DNA from: Panorpa germanica
Taxonomy: Eukaryota > Arthropoda > Insecta > Mecoptera > Panorpidae
DNA: 64,000 nucleotides
Direction of reading: 5' to 3'
Assembly: GCA_963678705.1 (NCBI GenBank)
Contig: OY783220.1
Coordinates: forward strand, 1 to 64,000
In this document: positions 14,466 through 25,704 of the stretch, one piece after another
Layout: each line of letters opens with the position of its first letter
Numbering within the stretch: position 1 is the stretch's first letter
Translations under genes and position numbers: made by a program
The notes under the pieces: model-generated
What the model was told of the DNA's origin: nothing
The model's database searches: none
The model's input: only the letters and a program-made list of their open reading frames with translations

Positions 14466-17400
14466 TTAAATAATTTGAAGTCCCAATCCTTCAGTGAATT
14501 TTTCATGTAACTCTCTTGGCAGTGCTTTTGTTAAAATATCCGCAACCATTTCATTAGTTGATACATGACGTAATTTAATAATTCCTTCATCAACTACATC
14601 ACGAACAAAATAATGACGAATATCTATATGTTTTGTACGTGCATGATAAATCGAGTTCATTGCCAGTTGTTCAGCTCCACGATTGTCAATTAATATTTTA
14701 ATTTTCAAAAATTTTTCTTGCTCTAGTTCAGTCAATAAATCATTTAAATATATTGCTTCTTTTACAGCTTCTGATAAACTAACATATTCTGATTCAGTAG
14801 ATGAAAGTGCCACAGTTCTTTGTTTTTGAGATTTCCAGCTCACAGCACCCCCTGCCAACATAAATACATATCCAGAATATGATCTTCGATCTTCAAGACA
14901 ACCTCCCCAATCAGCATCACAGTATCCAATCATAGATTTTGTTTCTTTAGTATAAAGTATTCCTAATTCTATTGTACCAGCTAAATATCTCAATATTCTC
15001 TTAACTCCCAACCAATCTTGTTTACTTGGTTTGTTTACAAATTGAGCTAATCTTGAAACAGTATTTGCAATATCTGGTCGAGTTCCAACCACTAAATACA
15101 TTAGTGCTCCAATAACTTCTCTATAAAATTTACTATTAATTTCTTCTTTTTCAGTTGAATAAAATATTTTCTTCTTTTGTAATTTTGCTGGCGTTTTAAC
15201 TGGATTGCAATTATTCATTTCATATTTTTTAAGTAAATTGATAATATATCTTGATTGATTAATAAAAATATATTGATCTGATTGATTAATTTCTATTCCC
15301 AAACATTGTTTTGCAAGACCTAGATCCTTAATTTCAAATTCTTCTTGTAGTTTAATTTTAATTTCATCAATCCAATCAACATCTGATGATGCAATTAAGA
15401 AATCATCAACATAAACTAGAAATAATAAAATATCTTTACCACGTTTTGTATAATACAAACAACTCTCCTTTTTTGTTGACTTTAGTCCAATACTTTCCAA
15501 CTTATTTGATAATTTTTCATTCCATTGTCGAGCAGCTTGTTTAAGACCATAGAGAGCTTTATTTAATTTACAAACATCACCTCCTTCTTCAATACATTTT
15601 AACATTTTTGTAGGTTTATTTTTTAATTCTTCAGACACCTGACTATCATCAATTATCCACATCAAAATTTCATGTAGCATATCCGGTATTTCCATATAAA
15701 CATTTTCTTCTAATATTCCATTTAAATAGGCAGTTACAACATCAAATTGTCTTATTACAAGTTTTAATTCCACAGACAATGCAATTAAAAGTCTCATTGA
15801 TTCCATTCTTGCAACTGGAGCAAAAGTTTGATCATAATCAATACCATATTTCTGACTATAACCTTTTGCAACAATACGAGCTTTTCTTTTTTCAATAAGC
15901 CCATCTGATCCAAATTTATTTGTTAAAATCATTCGACTTCCCACAACACTTTGACCTTCAGGTAATTTTACAATATTCCAAGTATCATTTTTTAATAAAC
16001 TTATGACTTCTGATTTAATTGCTCTCTTCCACTCAGCACACTCTTGCGAATTAATAGCATCTTCCAATTTAACTTCAGCTACTCCAACAAATATATTATC
16101 ATTATCATTATCATCTTCATTAGAATCAGATTCAATCCTTTCTTTAACTTCACAATTATTAACTTTTGAAAATAATTTTCTGGGACGTCCTTTCAAACCT
16201 GTTTTAATTAATTTTGGTCTTCCTGGTCCTCTTCTTTTTTCTCTAGTATATTCTCTTGAGTTTCTTCTAGGAGTTTCTTGAATAGATGATTGAATACCAG
16301 ATGAATTTTCATTTTCTTCATTATCTTCTAAATTTTCTTCTGGAATTCCATCTAAAGTTTCTGTCTCATTACTATTTTTAAATCCTGTTATCAATTCAAT
16401 CCATGGTTTATCCTTGTTTTCAAAATCATTAATAATCAGCTGTTTAATCTCTTGGTTCTTTAAAACTGTAGTAACATTATCTTCAATAAATTTCACATCA
16501 CGAGCAACAATAAATTTTCTCTTTTCTGGTAACCAAATTCTGTATCCTTTTGATTCACGTGGATAACCTACAAAAATTCCTTTCATTGATCTATCAGATA
16601 ATTTGCCTTTTGTTGGATCTTTATCTAAGACATATACAGTTGATCCAAATGCTCGTAAATAATTTAAATGAACTTTATCCCTGTTGAACCATCTCTGATA
16701 AGGAGTATCTCCATTAATACTTCTTGAAGGACATCTGTTTCTCAAATGACATGCTGTAGCTACAGCATCAGTCCAAAACATATCCGATAAATTTGATTGA
16801 AGTAATAAACATCGTCCCATTTCAACTAATGTTCGATTTAAACGTTCAGCAACACCATTTTGCTGAGGTGTTCTTACAACACTTAATCGACGTTGAATAC
16901 CTTGATTACGCAGGAAAGAATCCATCTCAGTATTACAATACTCTTTACCATTATCACTTTGAAGATACTTAATCTTCTTCCCTGTCATACGTTCAGCTTG
17001 ATTTTGATACATTTTGAAAGCTTCTAGTGCACCACTCTTCTGTTTAAGAAAGTATACTTCACACCATCGAGAATAATCATCAATAAATGTAATAAAATAT
17101 TTTGCTCCATTCACTGATTGTGTCCTAAACGGTCCAACAATATCTGTATGAACTATTTCAAGAAGTTCTTCACTCTGTCGTTCACTTCCTGAAAACGGTA
17201 ACCCTGTCATCTTGCCTCGTAGACACACTTCACATCTTGACAAACATTTCAATTGTTCAGAGGTTACTTTACTTGTAGTATTCTGATTAATCACCCGAAA
17301 TAAATCCTTAGCATTTAAATGACCCATACGACAATGCCACATCAATAACTCAGAATTAGCTTTATCTTCTCCAATACAAGCTTCTTCATTACCTTCTTGT

Positions 17401-18587
17401 AAATAATAGAGATCACCACGCCTTTCAGCAACAAATTTAACATTTCCAGTCATATCCATAATTACAGCTGAATCCTTTTTAAATAGAATTTCATGATCCT
17501 TATTAGTAATTTTAGCAACTGATACTAGATTTGACCTTAAATCTGGTACAAATAATGTGTTTGAAAAATCTACTGACCTCAGCTGTTTACCATTACTAAT
17601 CGACAAATTAACAGTACCTTTTCCTTTGATTTCACTATTTGCTTGATTAGCCAAATTTATTTTCCCACTAATTTCTTCATTTAAAGACTTAAATAATTGT
17701 TTATCACCACATAAATGTGTTGTACAGCCACTATCAAGAATCCAAGGTCGACAACTTGGAACACTACCAGCAAATTCAACATTAAATACTGCAAAAGTAT
17801 CATCATCCGCTTGAGAACATTGGTTTTCTTGTGTGTATCTATTCTGTCTATCTGGTCTATTTCTTCTGAAATTTGGTTTCAATTGAGTTGGACATTCAGG
17901 AGACTTATGTCCTTGTTTTCCACATTTAAAACAATATCCTTTAAAAATATTTTTGTAACTCGGTTGATTTTCAGCCCTTACATTTCCAGCTAACTCAACA
18001 ACTGAATTTGAACCAATTTCACTCTTCTCAAGTATCTTAACCTTAAGAGCTTCAACCTCCAAGAGTTCATCACGTGATTCCATAGCACATTTAAAACCTT
18101 CATAGCTATCTGGTAGACTATATAATAACATTACAGACAATAAATCTTTATTCACTTCAATATCCATAGCTCCAAGTCGATCAACTATATCCGAAAACTT
18201 GTTTACATGATCCCTGACATCACCACCTTCAGACATCTTGTGAAGCATAAGTTGCTTAAGTAATAAAGCTTTTCTTGCAGGTCCTTTGTAAGCATAAACT
18301 GAGGCAAGTTTTTGCCAAACTTCATGAGAAGTATTACAACCTCGGACATGCTGCAATTCCGTTGAACTAATTGCTAATATTACTTCTGACTTAGCTTTAC
18401 GATCAATTTTTATCCATCCATTTCTTTCTTCTTGATTATTTTCCGCAGCAACAGGAATCGGTTTTTCACCACTGACATATTCCCACAAATCATTTTTGAT
18501 CAATAGCGCCTCAACATGAATTTTCCAGGCTTCATAATTGTCCTTACTCAACAGCTCAAATCTTGTAGCACTCACTGATGTCGTCAT
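14466..18587 (-). CDS. Copia Gag-Pol polyprotein, intact single frame, 1373 residues
   Basis: The polyprotein of a Ty1/copia element makes capsid, protease, integrase, reverse transcriptase and RNase H for cytoplasmic particles. Gag occupies roughly residues 1-260 and carries a CCHC zinc knuckle at C219, C222, H227 and C232. The protease has D285-S-G. Integrase has the zinc-binding H418, H423, C452 and C455, then the D482, D545, E581 triad with 35 residues between D545 and E581, and a GVAER block. RT has D949 (QFDVVTAYL) and the YVDD box at 1059-1062. RNase H follows with CDADW at 1223-1227, E1265 in STESEY and D1301. The integrase-before-RT order is diagnostic of copia. The ATG lies 36 nt inside the 5' LTR, soon after the primer site, and the stop is 29 nt before the 3' LTR. 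No stop or frameshift is visible and the length is near the family norm. Residues 785-804 carry two GRP-type basic motifs in the acidic/basic linker before RT. Confidence 0.97.
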   Translation of the reverse strand: MTTSVSATRFELLSKDNYEAWKIHVEALLIKNDLWEYVSGEKPIPVAAENNQEERNGWIKIDRKAKSEVILAISSTELQHVRGCNTSHEVWQKLASVYAYKGPARKALLLKQLMLHKMSEGGDVRDHVNKFSDIVDRLGAMDIEVNKDLLSVMLLYSLPDSYEGFKCAMESRDELLEVEALKVKILEKSEIGSNSVVELAGNVRAENQPSYKNIFKGYCFKCGKQGHKSPECPTQLKPNFRRNRPDRQNRYTQENQCSQADDDTFAVFNVEFAGSVPSCRPWILDSGCTTHLCGDKQLFKSLNEEISGKINLANQANSEIKGKGTVNLSISNGKQLRSVDFSNTLFVPDLRSNLVSVAKITNKDHEILFKKDSAVIMDMTGNVKFVAERRGDLYYLQEGNEEACIGEDKANSELLMWHCRMGHLNAKDLFRVINQNTTSKVTSEQLKCLSRCEVCLRGKMTGLPFSGSERQSEELLEIVHTDIVGPFRTQSVNGAKYFITFIDDYSRWCEVYFLKQKSGALEAFKMYQNQAERMTGKKIKYLQSDNGKEYCNTEMDSFLRNQGIQRRLSVVRTPQQNGVAERLNRTLVEMGRCLLLQSNLSDMFWTDAVATACHLRNRCPSRSINGDTPYQRWFNRDKVHLNYLRAFGSTVYVLDKDPTKGKLSDRSMKGIFVGYPRESKGYRIWLPEKRKFIVARDVKFIEDNVTTVLKNQEIKQLIINDFENKDKPWIELITGFKNSNETETLDGIPEENLEDNEENENSSGIQSSIQETPRRNSREYTREKRRGPGRPKLIKTGLKGRPRKLFSKVNNCEVKERIESDSNEDDNDNDNIFVGVAEVKLEDAINSQECAEWKRAIKSEVISLLKNDTWNIVKLPEGQSVVGSRMILTNKFGSDGLIEKRKARIVAKGYSQKYGIDYDQTFAPVARMESMRLLIALSVELKLVIRQFDVVTAYLNGILEENVYMEIPDMLHEILMWIIDDSQVSEELKNKPTKMLKCIEEGGDVCKLNKALYGLKQAARQWNEKLSNKLESIGLKSTKKESCLYYTKRGKDILLFLVYVDDFLIASSDVDWIDEIKIKLQEEFEIKDLGLAKQCLGIEINQSDQYIFINQSRYIINLLKKYEMNNCNPVKTPAKLQKKKIFYSTEKEEINSKFYREVIGALMYLVVGTRPDIANTVSRLAQFVNKPSKQDWLGVKRILRYLAGTIELGILYTKETKSMIGYCDADWGGCLEDRRSYSGYVFMLAGGAVSWKSQKQRTVALSSTESEYVSLSEAVKEAIYLNDLLTELEQEKFLKIKILIDNRGAEQLAMNSIYHARTKHIDIRHYFVRDVVDEGIIKLRHVSTNEMVADILTKALPRELHEKFTEGLGLQII

Positions 18588-18609
18588 ATTAATTTTTTTT
18601 AATTAAAGC

Positions 18610-18623
18610 CTGGGCCCATAACC
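18610..18623 (-). promoter_or_regulatory. Copia primer binding site (initiator tRNA-Met anticodon region)
   Basis: The plus strand reads ctgggcccataacc directly against the 5' LTR edge at 18624. This is the anticodon stem-loop sequence of eukaryotic initiator tRNA-Met, with cat as the anticodon, and not a tRNA 3' CCA end. Drosophila copia is known to prime from a 5' half-molecule of initiator tRNA-Met that ends in this loop, so the same mechanism is inferred here. Confidence 0.88.
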
Positions 18624-18832
18624 TATTGAAGCAGATATTATATGCACAGTTATATATTAAATATTTTATTATTTAATAAGTCCTCAGACTGAAATTATTC
18701 AGAAAGTCCTCAGACAATATTTCTTATAGACATAAAACAATTGAATTTAATATAATAATTTTTTTTATATAAACAAAAACAAAACAAGTTTAAGTAATTT
18801 AATTTAAGAATGAATGTATTGTAATTCCAACA
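18624..18832 (-). repeat. Copia 5' LTR
   Basis: This 209-bp LTR is upstream of the Gag-Pol frame on the minus strand and matches the other LTR at 207 of 209 positions. It carries the same TATATAAA and AATAAA signals and the paired aagtcctcagac motif, so it should supply the promoter. It is followed directly by the second aaact target copy, which continues into a satellite monomer (gaagaaaatgttg). Confidence 0.95.
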
Positions 18833-21800
18833 AAACTGAAGAAAATGTTGAATATTTTAATTTTAGAGAAAACAGCATCTTCGTGTGTTTGAAGTGTAAC
18901 AAGGCTATAACCTACTCAAAACTGAAGAAAAAATTGAATATTTCAATTTTAGAAAGAAGAACATCTTCTTGTGTTTGTACTGCAACAAGGCTATAACCTA
19001 CTCAAAACTGAAGAAAAAGGTGAATATTTTAATTTTAGAGAATACAGCATCTTCGTGTGTTTGAACTGTAACAAGGCTATAAACTCTAAACTTAAAACTC
19101 AAAAAAAAGTTAAATATTTTAATTTTGGAAAAAACAGCATCCTTGTGTGTTTATGCTGCAGTACAAACAAGGCTATAACCTACATAAAACTGAAGAAAAA
19201 GATAAATATTTAAATTTTAGAAAAAACAGCATCTTCGTGTGTTTTAACTACAACATGGCTAAAACCTACTCAAAACCAATAACCTTCTTAAAACTCAAAT
19301 AAAGTTGATTATTTCAATTATAAAAAAACAGCATCTTCGTGTGTTTGTACTGCAACAAGGCTATAACCTACTCAAAACTGAAGAAAATGTTGAATATTTT
19401 AATTTTAGAGAAAACAGCATCTTTGTGTGCTTGAAGTGTAACAAGGCTATAACCTACTCAAAACTGAAGAAAAAATTGAATATTTCAATTTTAGAAAAAA
19501 AAACATCTTCTTGTGTTTGTACTGCAACAGGGCTATAACCTACTCAAAACTGAAGAAAAAGGTGAATATTTTAATTTTAGAGAAAACAGCATCTTCGTGT
19601 GTTTGAACTGTAACAAGGCTATAAACTCTAAACTTAAAACTCAAAAAAAAGTTAAATATTTTAATTTTGGAAAAAACAGCATCCTTGTGTGTTTATGCTG
19701 CAGTACAAACAAGGCTATAACCTACTCAAAACTGAAGAAAAAGTTAAATATTTAAATTTTAGAAAAAACAGCATCTTCGTGTGTTTGAACTGTAACAAAG
19801 CTATAACCTACTTAAAACTCAAAAAAAAGTTAAATATTTTAATTTTGGACAAAACAGCATCTTCGTGTGTTTTAACTACAACAAGGCTAAAACCTACTCA
19901 AAACCTATAACCTTCTTAAAACTCAAAAAAAGGTGATTATTTCAATTATAAAAAAACAGCATCTTCGTGTGTTTGTACTGCAACAAGGCTATAACCTACT
20001 CAAAACTGAAAAAAAAAGTTGAATATTTTAATTTTAGAGAAAACAGCATCATCGTGTTTGAACTGTAACAAGACTATAACCTACTTACAACTCAAAAAAA
20101 AGTTAAATATTTTAATTTTAGAAAGAACAGCATCTACGTGTGTTTGAACTGTAACAAGGCTTAATCTACTCAGAACCGAAGTAAAAGTAGAATATTTCAA
20201 TTTTAGAGAAAACAGCATCTTCGTACGTTTTAGCTACAACAAGGCTATAACCTACTCAAAACTAAAGAAAAAGTAGAATTTTTTAATTGTAGAAAAAACA
20301 GCATCTTTGTGTGTTTGTACTGCAACAAGGCTATAACCCACTCAAAACTGAAGAAAAAGTTAAATATTTTAATTTTTAGAGAAAACAGCATCTTCGTGTG
20401 TTTGAACTGTAACAAGGCAATAACCTACTAAAAATTAAAAAAAAAGTTGAAAATTTCAATTTTAGAAAAAACAGCATCTTCGTGTGTTTGAACTGTAACA
20501 AGGCTATAACCTACTCAAAACTCAAGAAAAAGTTGAATTTTTTAATTTTAGAGATAACAGCATCTTTATGTTTTTGGAATGAACCAAGGCTATAACATTC
20601 TTTAAACTCAAGGCAAAAAAGAATATTTCAATTTTAGAAAAAACAGCATCTTAGTGTTTTTGAAATGTAACAAGACTATACTCTTCTTATAACTCAAGGA
20701 AATTTAAATATTTAAATGTTAGAAAAAACAGCTTCTTCGTGTATTTAATATGTAACAATGCTATAACTTTTTTAAAACGAAAGAAATAGTTGAATATTTC
20801 AATTTAAGAAAATAGAGCATCTGCATATTTTTTAAATGTAACAAAGGTATCACCTACTTAAAATTAAAGAAAAAGTTGAATATTTCAATTTTAGATAAAA
20901 ATTCATCATTGTGTGTTTAAACTGTAACAAGGCTAAAACCTATTCAAAACTCAAGAAGAAGTTGGATATTTTAATTTCAGAAAAAACTGCATCTTCATGT
21001 TTATAGAATGAACCAAGGCTATAACCTACTTAAAACTGAAGAAAAAGTTGAATATTTCAATTTTAGAAAAAAATAGCATCTTCGTGTGTTTGTACTGCAA
21101 CAAGGCTATAACCTACTCAAAACTGAAGAAAAAGTTGAATATTTTAATTTTAGAGATAACAGCATCTTCGTGTGTTTGAACTGTAACAAGGCTTAACCTA
21201 CTCAAAACCGAAGTAAAAGTAGAATATTTTAATTTTAGAGAAAACAGCATCTTCGTATGTTTAAACTACAACAAGGCTATAACCTACTTAAAACTGAAGA
21301 AAAAGTAGAATTTTTTAATTTTAGAAAAAACAGCATCTTCGTGTGTTTGAACTGTAACAACGCAATAACCTACTAAAAAATAAAAAAAAAGTTGCAAATT
21401 TCAATTTTTGAAAAAAAAGGAAGCATTTTCGTGTGTTTGTACTGCAACAAGGCTATAACATACTCAAAACTGAAGAAAATGTTGAATATTTTAATTTTAA
21501 ATAAAACAGCATCTTCGTGTGTTCGAACGGTAACAAAGCTATAACCTACTCAAAACTGAAGAAAAAGTTGAATATTTCAATTTTAGAGAAAACCGCATCA
21601 TCGTGTGTTTGAACTGTAACAAGACTATAACCTACTTACAACTCAAAAAAAAGTTAAATATTTTAATTTTAGAAAAAACAGCATCTACGTGTGTTTGAAC
21701 TACTACAAGGCTAAAACCTACTCAAAACTGAAGAATAAGTTGAATTTCTTAATTTTATATAAAACAGCATCTTCGTGTGTTTTACCTCTAACAAGTGTAT

Positions 21801-24181
21801 AATCAACTCAAAACACAAGAAAACATTAAATATTTTAACTTTATAAAAAACAGCATCTTCGTGTGTTTGAACTGTAACAAAGCAATAACCTACTGCAAAT
21901 TAAAAAAAAGTTGAAAATTTCAATTTTAGAAAAAAACAGCATTTTCGTGTGTTTGTACAGCAACAAGGCTATAACCTACTCAAAACTCAAGAAAAAGTTG
22001 GATATTTTAATTTCAGAGAAAACTGCATCTTCATGTTTATAGAATGAACCAAGGCTATAACCTACTTAAAACTAAAGAAAAAGTTAAATATTTCAATTTT
22101 AGAAAAAAATAGCATCTTTGTGTGTTTGTACTGCAACAAGGCTATAACCTACTCCAAACTGAAGGAAAAGTTGAATAATTTAATTTTAGAGAAAACAGCA
22201 ACTTCGTGTGTTTGAACTGTAACAAGGCTATAACCTACTCAAAACTGACGAAAAAGTTGAATATTTTATTTTTAGAGAAAACAGCATCCTTGTGTGTTTA
22301 AACTGTAACAAGGCTTAACCTACTCAAAACCGAAGTAAAAGTAGAATATTTCAATTTTAGAGAAAACAGCATCTTCGTATTTTTAAAGTACAACAAGGCT
22401 ATAACCTACTCAAAACTGAAGAAAAAGTAGAATTTTTTAATTGTAGAAAAAACAGCATCTTCGTGTGTTTGTACTGCAACAAGGCTATATATAACCTACT
22501 CAAAACTGAAGAAAAAGTTGAATATTTTAATTTTTAGAGAAAACAGCATCTTCGTGTGTGTGTTTGAACTGTAACAAGGCTATAACCTACCCAAAACTCA
22601 AGAAAAAGTTAAATATTTCAATTTTGGAAAAATAGCATCTTCGTGTGTTTGAACTGTAACAAAGCAATAACCTACTATAAATTAAAAAAAATAGTTGAAA
22701 ATTTCAATTTTAGAAAAAACAGCATTTTCGTGTGTTTGTACTGCAACAAGGCTATAACCTACTTAAAACTGAAGAAAAAATTAAATATTTCAATTTTAGA
22801 AAAAAAAGCATCTTCTTGTGTTTGTACTGCAACAAGGCTATAACCTACTCAAAACTGAAGAAAAAGGTGAATATTTTAATTTTAGAGAAAACAGTATCTT
22901 CGTGTGTTTGAAGTGTAACAAGGCTATAACCTACTCAAAACTGAAGAAAAAATTGAATATTTCAATTTTAGAAAAAAAAACATCTTCTTGTGTTTGTACT
23001 GCAACAAGGCTACAACCTACTCAAAACTGAAGAAAAAGGTGAATATTTTAATTTTAGAGAAAACAGCATCTTCATGTGTTTGAACTGTAACAAGGCTATA
23101 AACTCTAAACTTAAAACTCAAAAAAAAGTTAAATATTTTAATTTTGGAAAAAACAGCATCCTTGTGTGTTTATGCTGCAGTACAAACAAGGCTATAACCT
23201 ACTCAAAACTGAAGAAAAAGTTAAATATTTAAATTTTAGAAAAAACAGCATCTTCGTGTGTTTGAACTGTAACAAAGCTATAACCTACTTAAAACTAAAG
23301 AAACAGGTGAATATTTTAATTTTAGAGAAAACAGCATCTTCGTGTGTTTAAACTGTAATAAAGCTATAACCTTCTTAAAACTCAAAAAAAAATTAAATAT
23401 TTAATTTTGGACAAAACAGCATCTTCGTGTGTTTGAACTACGACAAGGCTAAAACCTACTCAAAACCTATAACCTTCTTAAAACTCAAAAAAAAATTGAT
23501 TATTTCAATTATAAAAAAACAGCATCTATGTGTGTTTAAACTGTAACAAGGCTATAACCTACTCAAAACTCAAGAAAAAGTTAAATATTTTAATTTTAGA
23601 GAAAACAGCATCTTCATGTTTTTGGAATGAACAAAGGCTATAACCTTCTTTAAACTCAAGGAAAAAAAGAATATTTCAATTTTAGAAAAAACAGCATCTT
23701 AGTGTTTTTGAAATGTAACAAGACTATACTCTTCTTATAACTCAAGGAAATTTAAATATTTAAATGTTAGAAAAAACAGCTTCTTCGTGTATTTAATATG
23801 TAACAATGCTATTCTTAAAAATTCTTATTCTTAAAACTAAAGAAATAGTTGAATATTTCAATTTAAGAAAATAGAGCATCTACATATTTTTTAAATGTAA
23901 CAAAGGTATCACCTACTTAAAACTCAAGAAAAAGTTGAATATTTTAATTTTAGAAAAAAATAGCATCTTCGTGTGTTTGTACTGCAACAAGGCTATAACC
24001 TACTCAAAACTGAAGAAAAAGTAGAACTTTTTAATTTTAGAAAAAACAGCATCTTCGTGTGTTTGTACAGCAACAAGGCAATAACCTACTCAAAACTGAA
24101 GAAAAAGTTGAATATTTAAATTTTAGAAAAAACAGCATCTTCGTGTGTTTAAACTGTAACAAAGCTATAACCTACTTAAAA

Positions 24182-25704
24182 CTCAAATAAAGTTGATTAT
24201 TTCAATTATAAAAAAACAGCATCTTCGTGTGTTTGTACTGCAACAAGGCTATAACTTACTCAAAACTGAAGAAAATGTTTAATATTTTAATTTTAGAGAA
24301 AACAGCATCTTCGTGTGTTTGAAGTGTAACAAGGCTATAACCTACTCAAAACTGAAGAAAAAATTGAATATTTCAATTTTAGAAAAAAAAACATCTTCTT
24401 GTGTTTGTACTGCAACAAGGCTATAACCTACTCAAAACTGAAGAAAAAGGTGAATATTTTAATTTTAGAGAAAACAGCATCTTCGTGTGTTTGAACTATA
24501 ACAAGGCTATAAACTCTAAACTTAAAACTCAAAAAAAAGTTAAATATTTTAATTTTGGAAAAAACAGCATCCTTGTGTGTTTATGCTGCAGTACAAACAA
24601 GGCTATAACCTACTCAAAACTGAAGAAAAAGATAAATATTTAAATTTTAGAAGAAACAGCATCTTCGTGTGTTTGAACTGTATCAAAGCTATAACCTACT
24701 TAAAACTCAAAAAAAAGTTAAATATTTTAATTTTGGACAAAACAGCATCTTCGTGTGTTTTAACTACAACAAGGCTAAAACCTACTCAAAACCTATAACC
24801 TTCTTAAAACTCAAATAAAGTTGATTATTTCAATTATAAAAAAACAGCATCTTCGTGTGTTTGTACTGCAACAAGGCTATAACCTACTCAAAACTGAAGA
24901 AAATGATGAATATTTTAATTTTAGAGAAAACAGCATCTTCGTGTGCTTGAAGTGTAACAAGGCTATAAGGCTAACCTACTCAAAACTGAAGAAAAAATTG
25001 AATATTTCAATTTTAGAAAAAAAAAACATTTTCTTGTGTTTGTACTGCAACAAGGCTATAACCTACTCAAAACTGAAGAAAAAGGTGAATATTTTAATTT
25101 TAGAGAAAACAGCATCTTCGTGTGTTTGAACTGTAACAAGGCTATAAACTCTAAACTTAAAACTCAAAAAAAAGTTAAATATTTTAATTTTGGAAAAAAC
25201 AGCATCCTTGTGTGTTTATGCTGCAGTACAAACAAGGCTATAACCTACTCAAAACTGAAGAAAAAGTTAAATATTTAAATTTTAGAAAAAACAGCATCTT
25301 CGTGTGTTTGAACTGTAACAAAGCTATAACCTACTTAAAACTAAAGAAACAGGTGAATATTTTAATTTTAGAGAAAACAGCATCTTCGTGTGTTTGAACT
25401 GTAATAAAGCTATAACCTACTTAAAACTCAAAAAAAAATTAAATATTTAATTTTGGACAAAACAGCATCTTCGTGTGTTTGAACTACGACAAGGCTAAAA
25501 CCTACTCAAAACCTATAACCATCTTAAAACTCAAAAAAAAATTGATTATTTCAATTATAAAAAAACAGCATCTATGTGTGTTTAAACTGTAACAAGGCTA
25601 TAACCTACTTAAAACTCAAGAAAAAGTTAAATATTTTAATTTTAGAGAAAACAGCATCTTCATGTTTTTGGAATGAACAAAGGCTATAACCTTCTTTAAA
25701 CTTT
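24182..25704 (+). repeat. 1523-bp tandem higher-order unit, copy 1
   Basis: The unit begins at ctcaaataaagttgatt and is repeated at 25705 with offset 1523. Examples are 24401 with 25924, 24821 with 26344, and 25036 with 26559. It includes a rare inserted aaggctaacc at about 24968, shared with 26491. The end is marked by a broken divergent module (cttctttaaactttctcaaat), which is the novel joint. Confidence 0.88.

Larger units (their letters stand above)
14228..18832 (-). mobile_element. Complete Ty1/copia LTR retrotransposon (4605 bp)
   Basis: The element is bounded by two 209-bp direct LTRs that begin tgttggaatt on the minus strand. It is flanked by the 5-bp target duplication aaact (14223-14227 and 18833-18837). 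Removing the element and one aaact restores a normal satellite monomer, ctcaaaactgaag. The element has every expected part in order on the minus strand: 5' LTR, primer site abutting the LTR, a 36-nt leader, a single Gag-Pol frame, a short G-rich polypurine tract and the 3' LTR. The LTRs differ at 2 of 209 positions, so the insertion is young. A paralogous stretch of the array at 24263-24268 carries the same site without the element. This looks like a potentially autonomous copy; activity is inferred from intactness only. Confidence 0.97.

Noticed and set aside
14228..18832. Domesticated host gene derived from copia
   Set aside because: Complete LTRs, primer site, polypurine tract and target duplication with only 2 LTR differences indicate a recent transposon, not an old co-opted gene.
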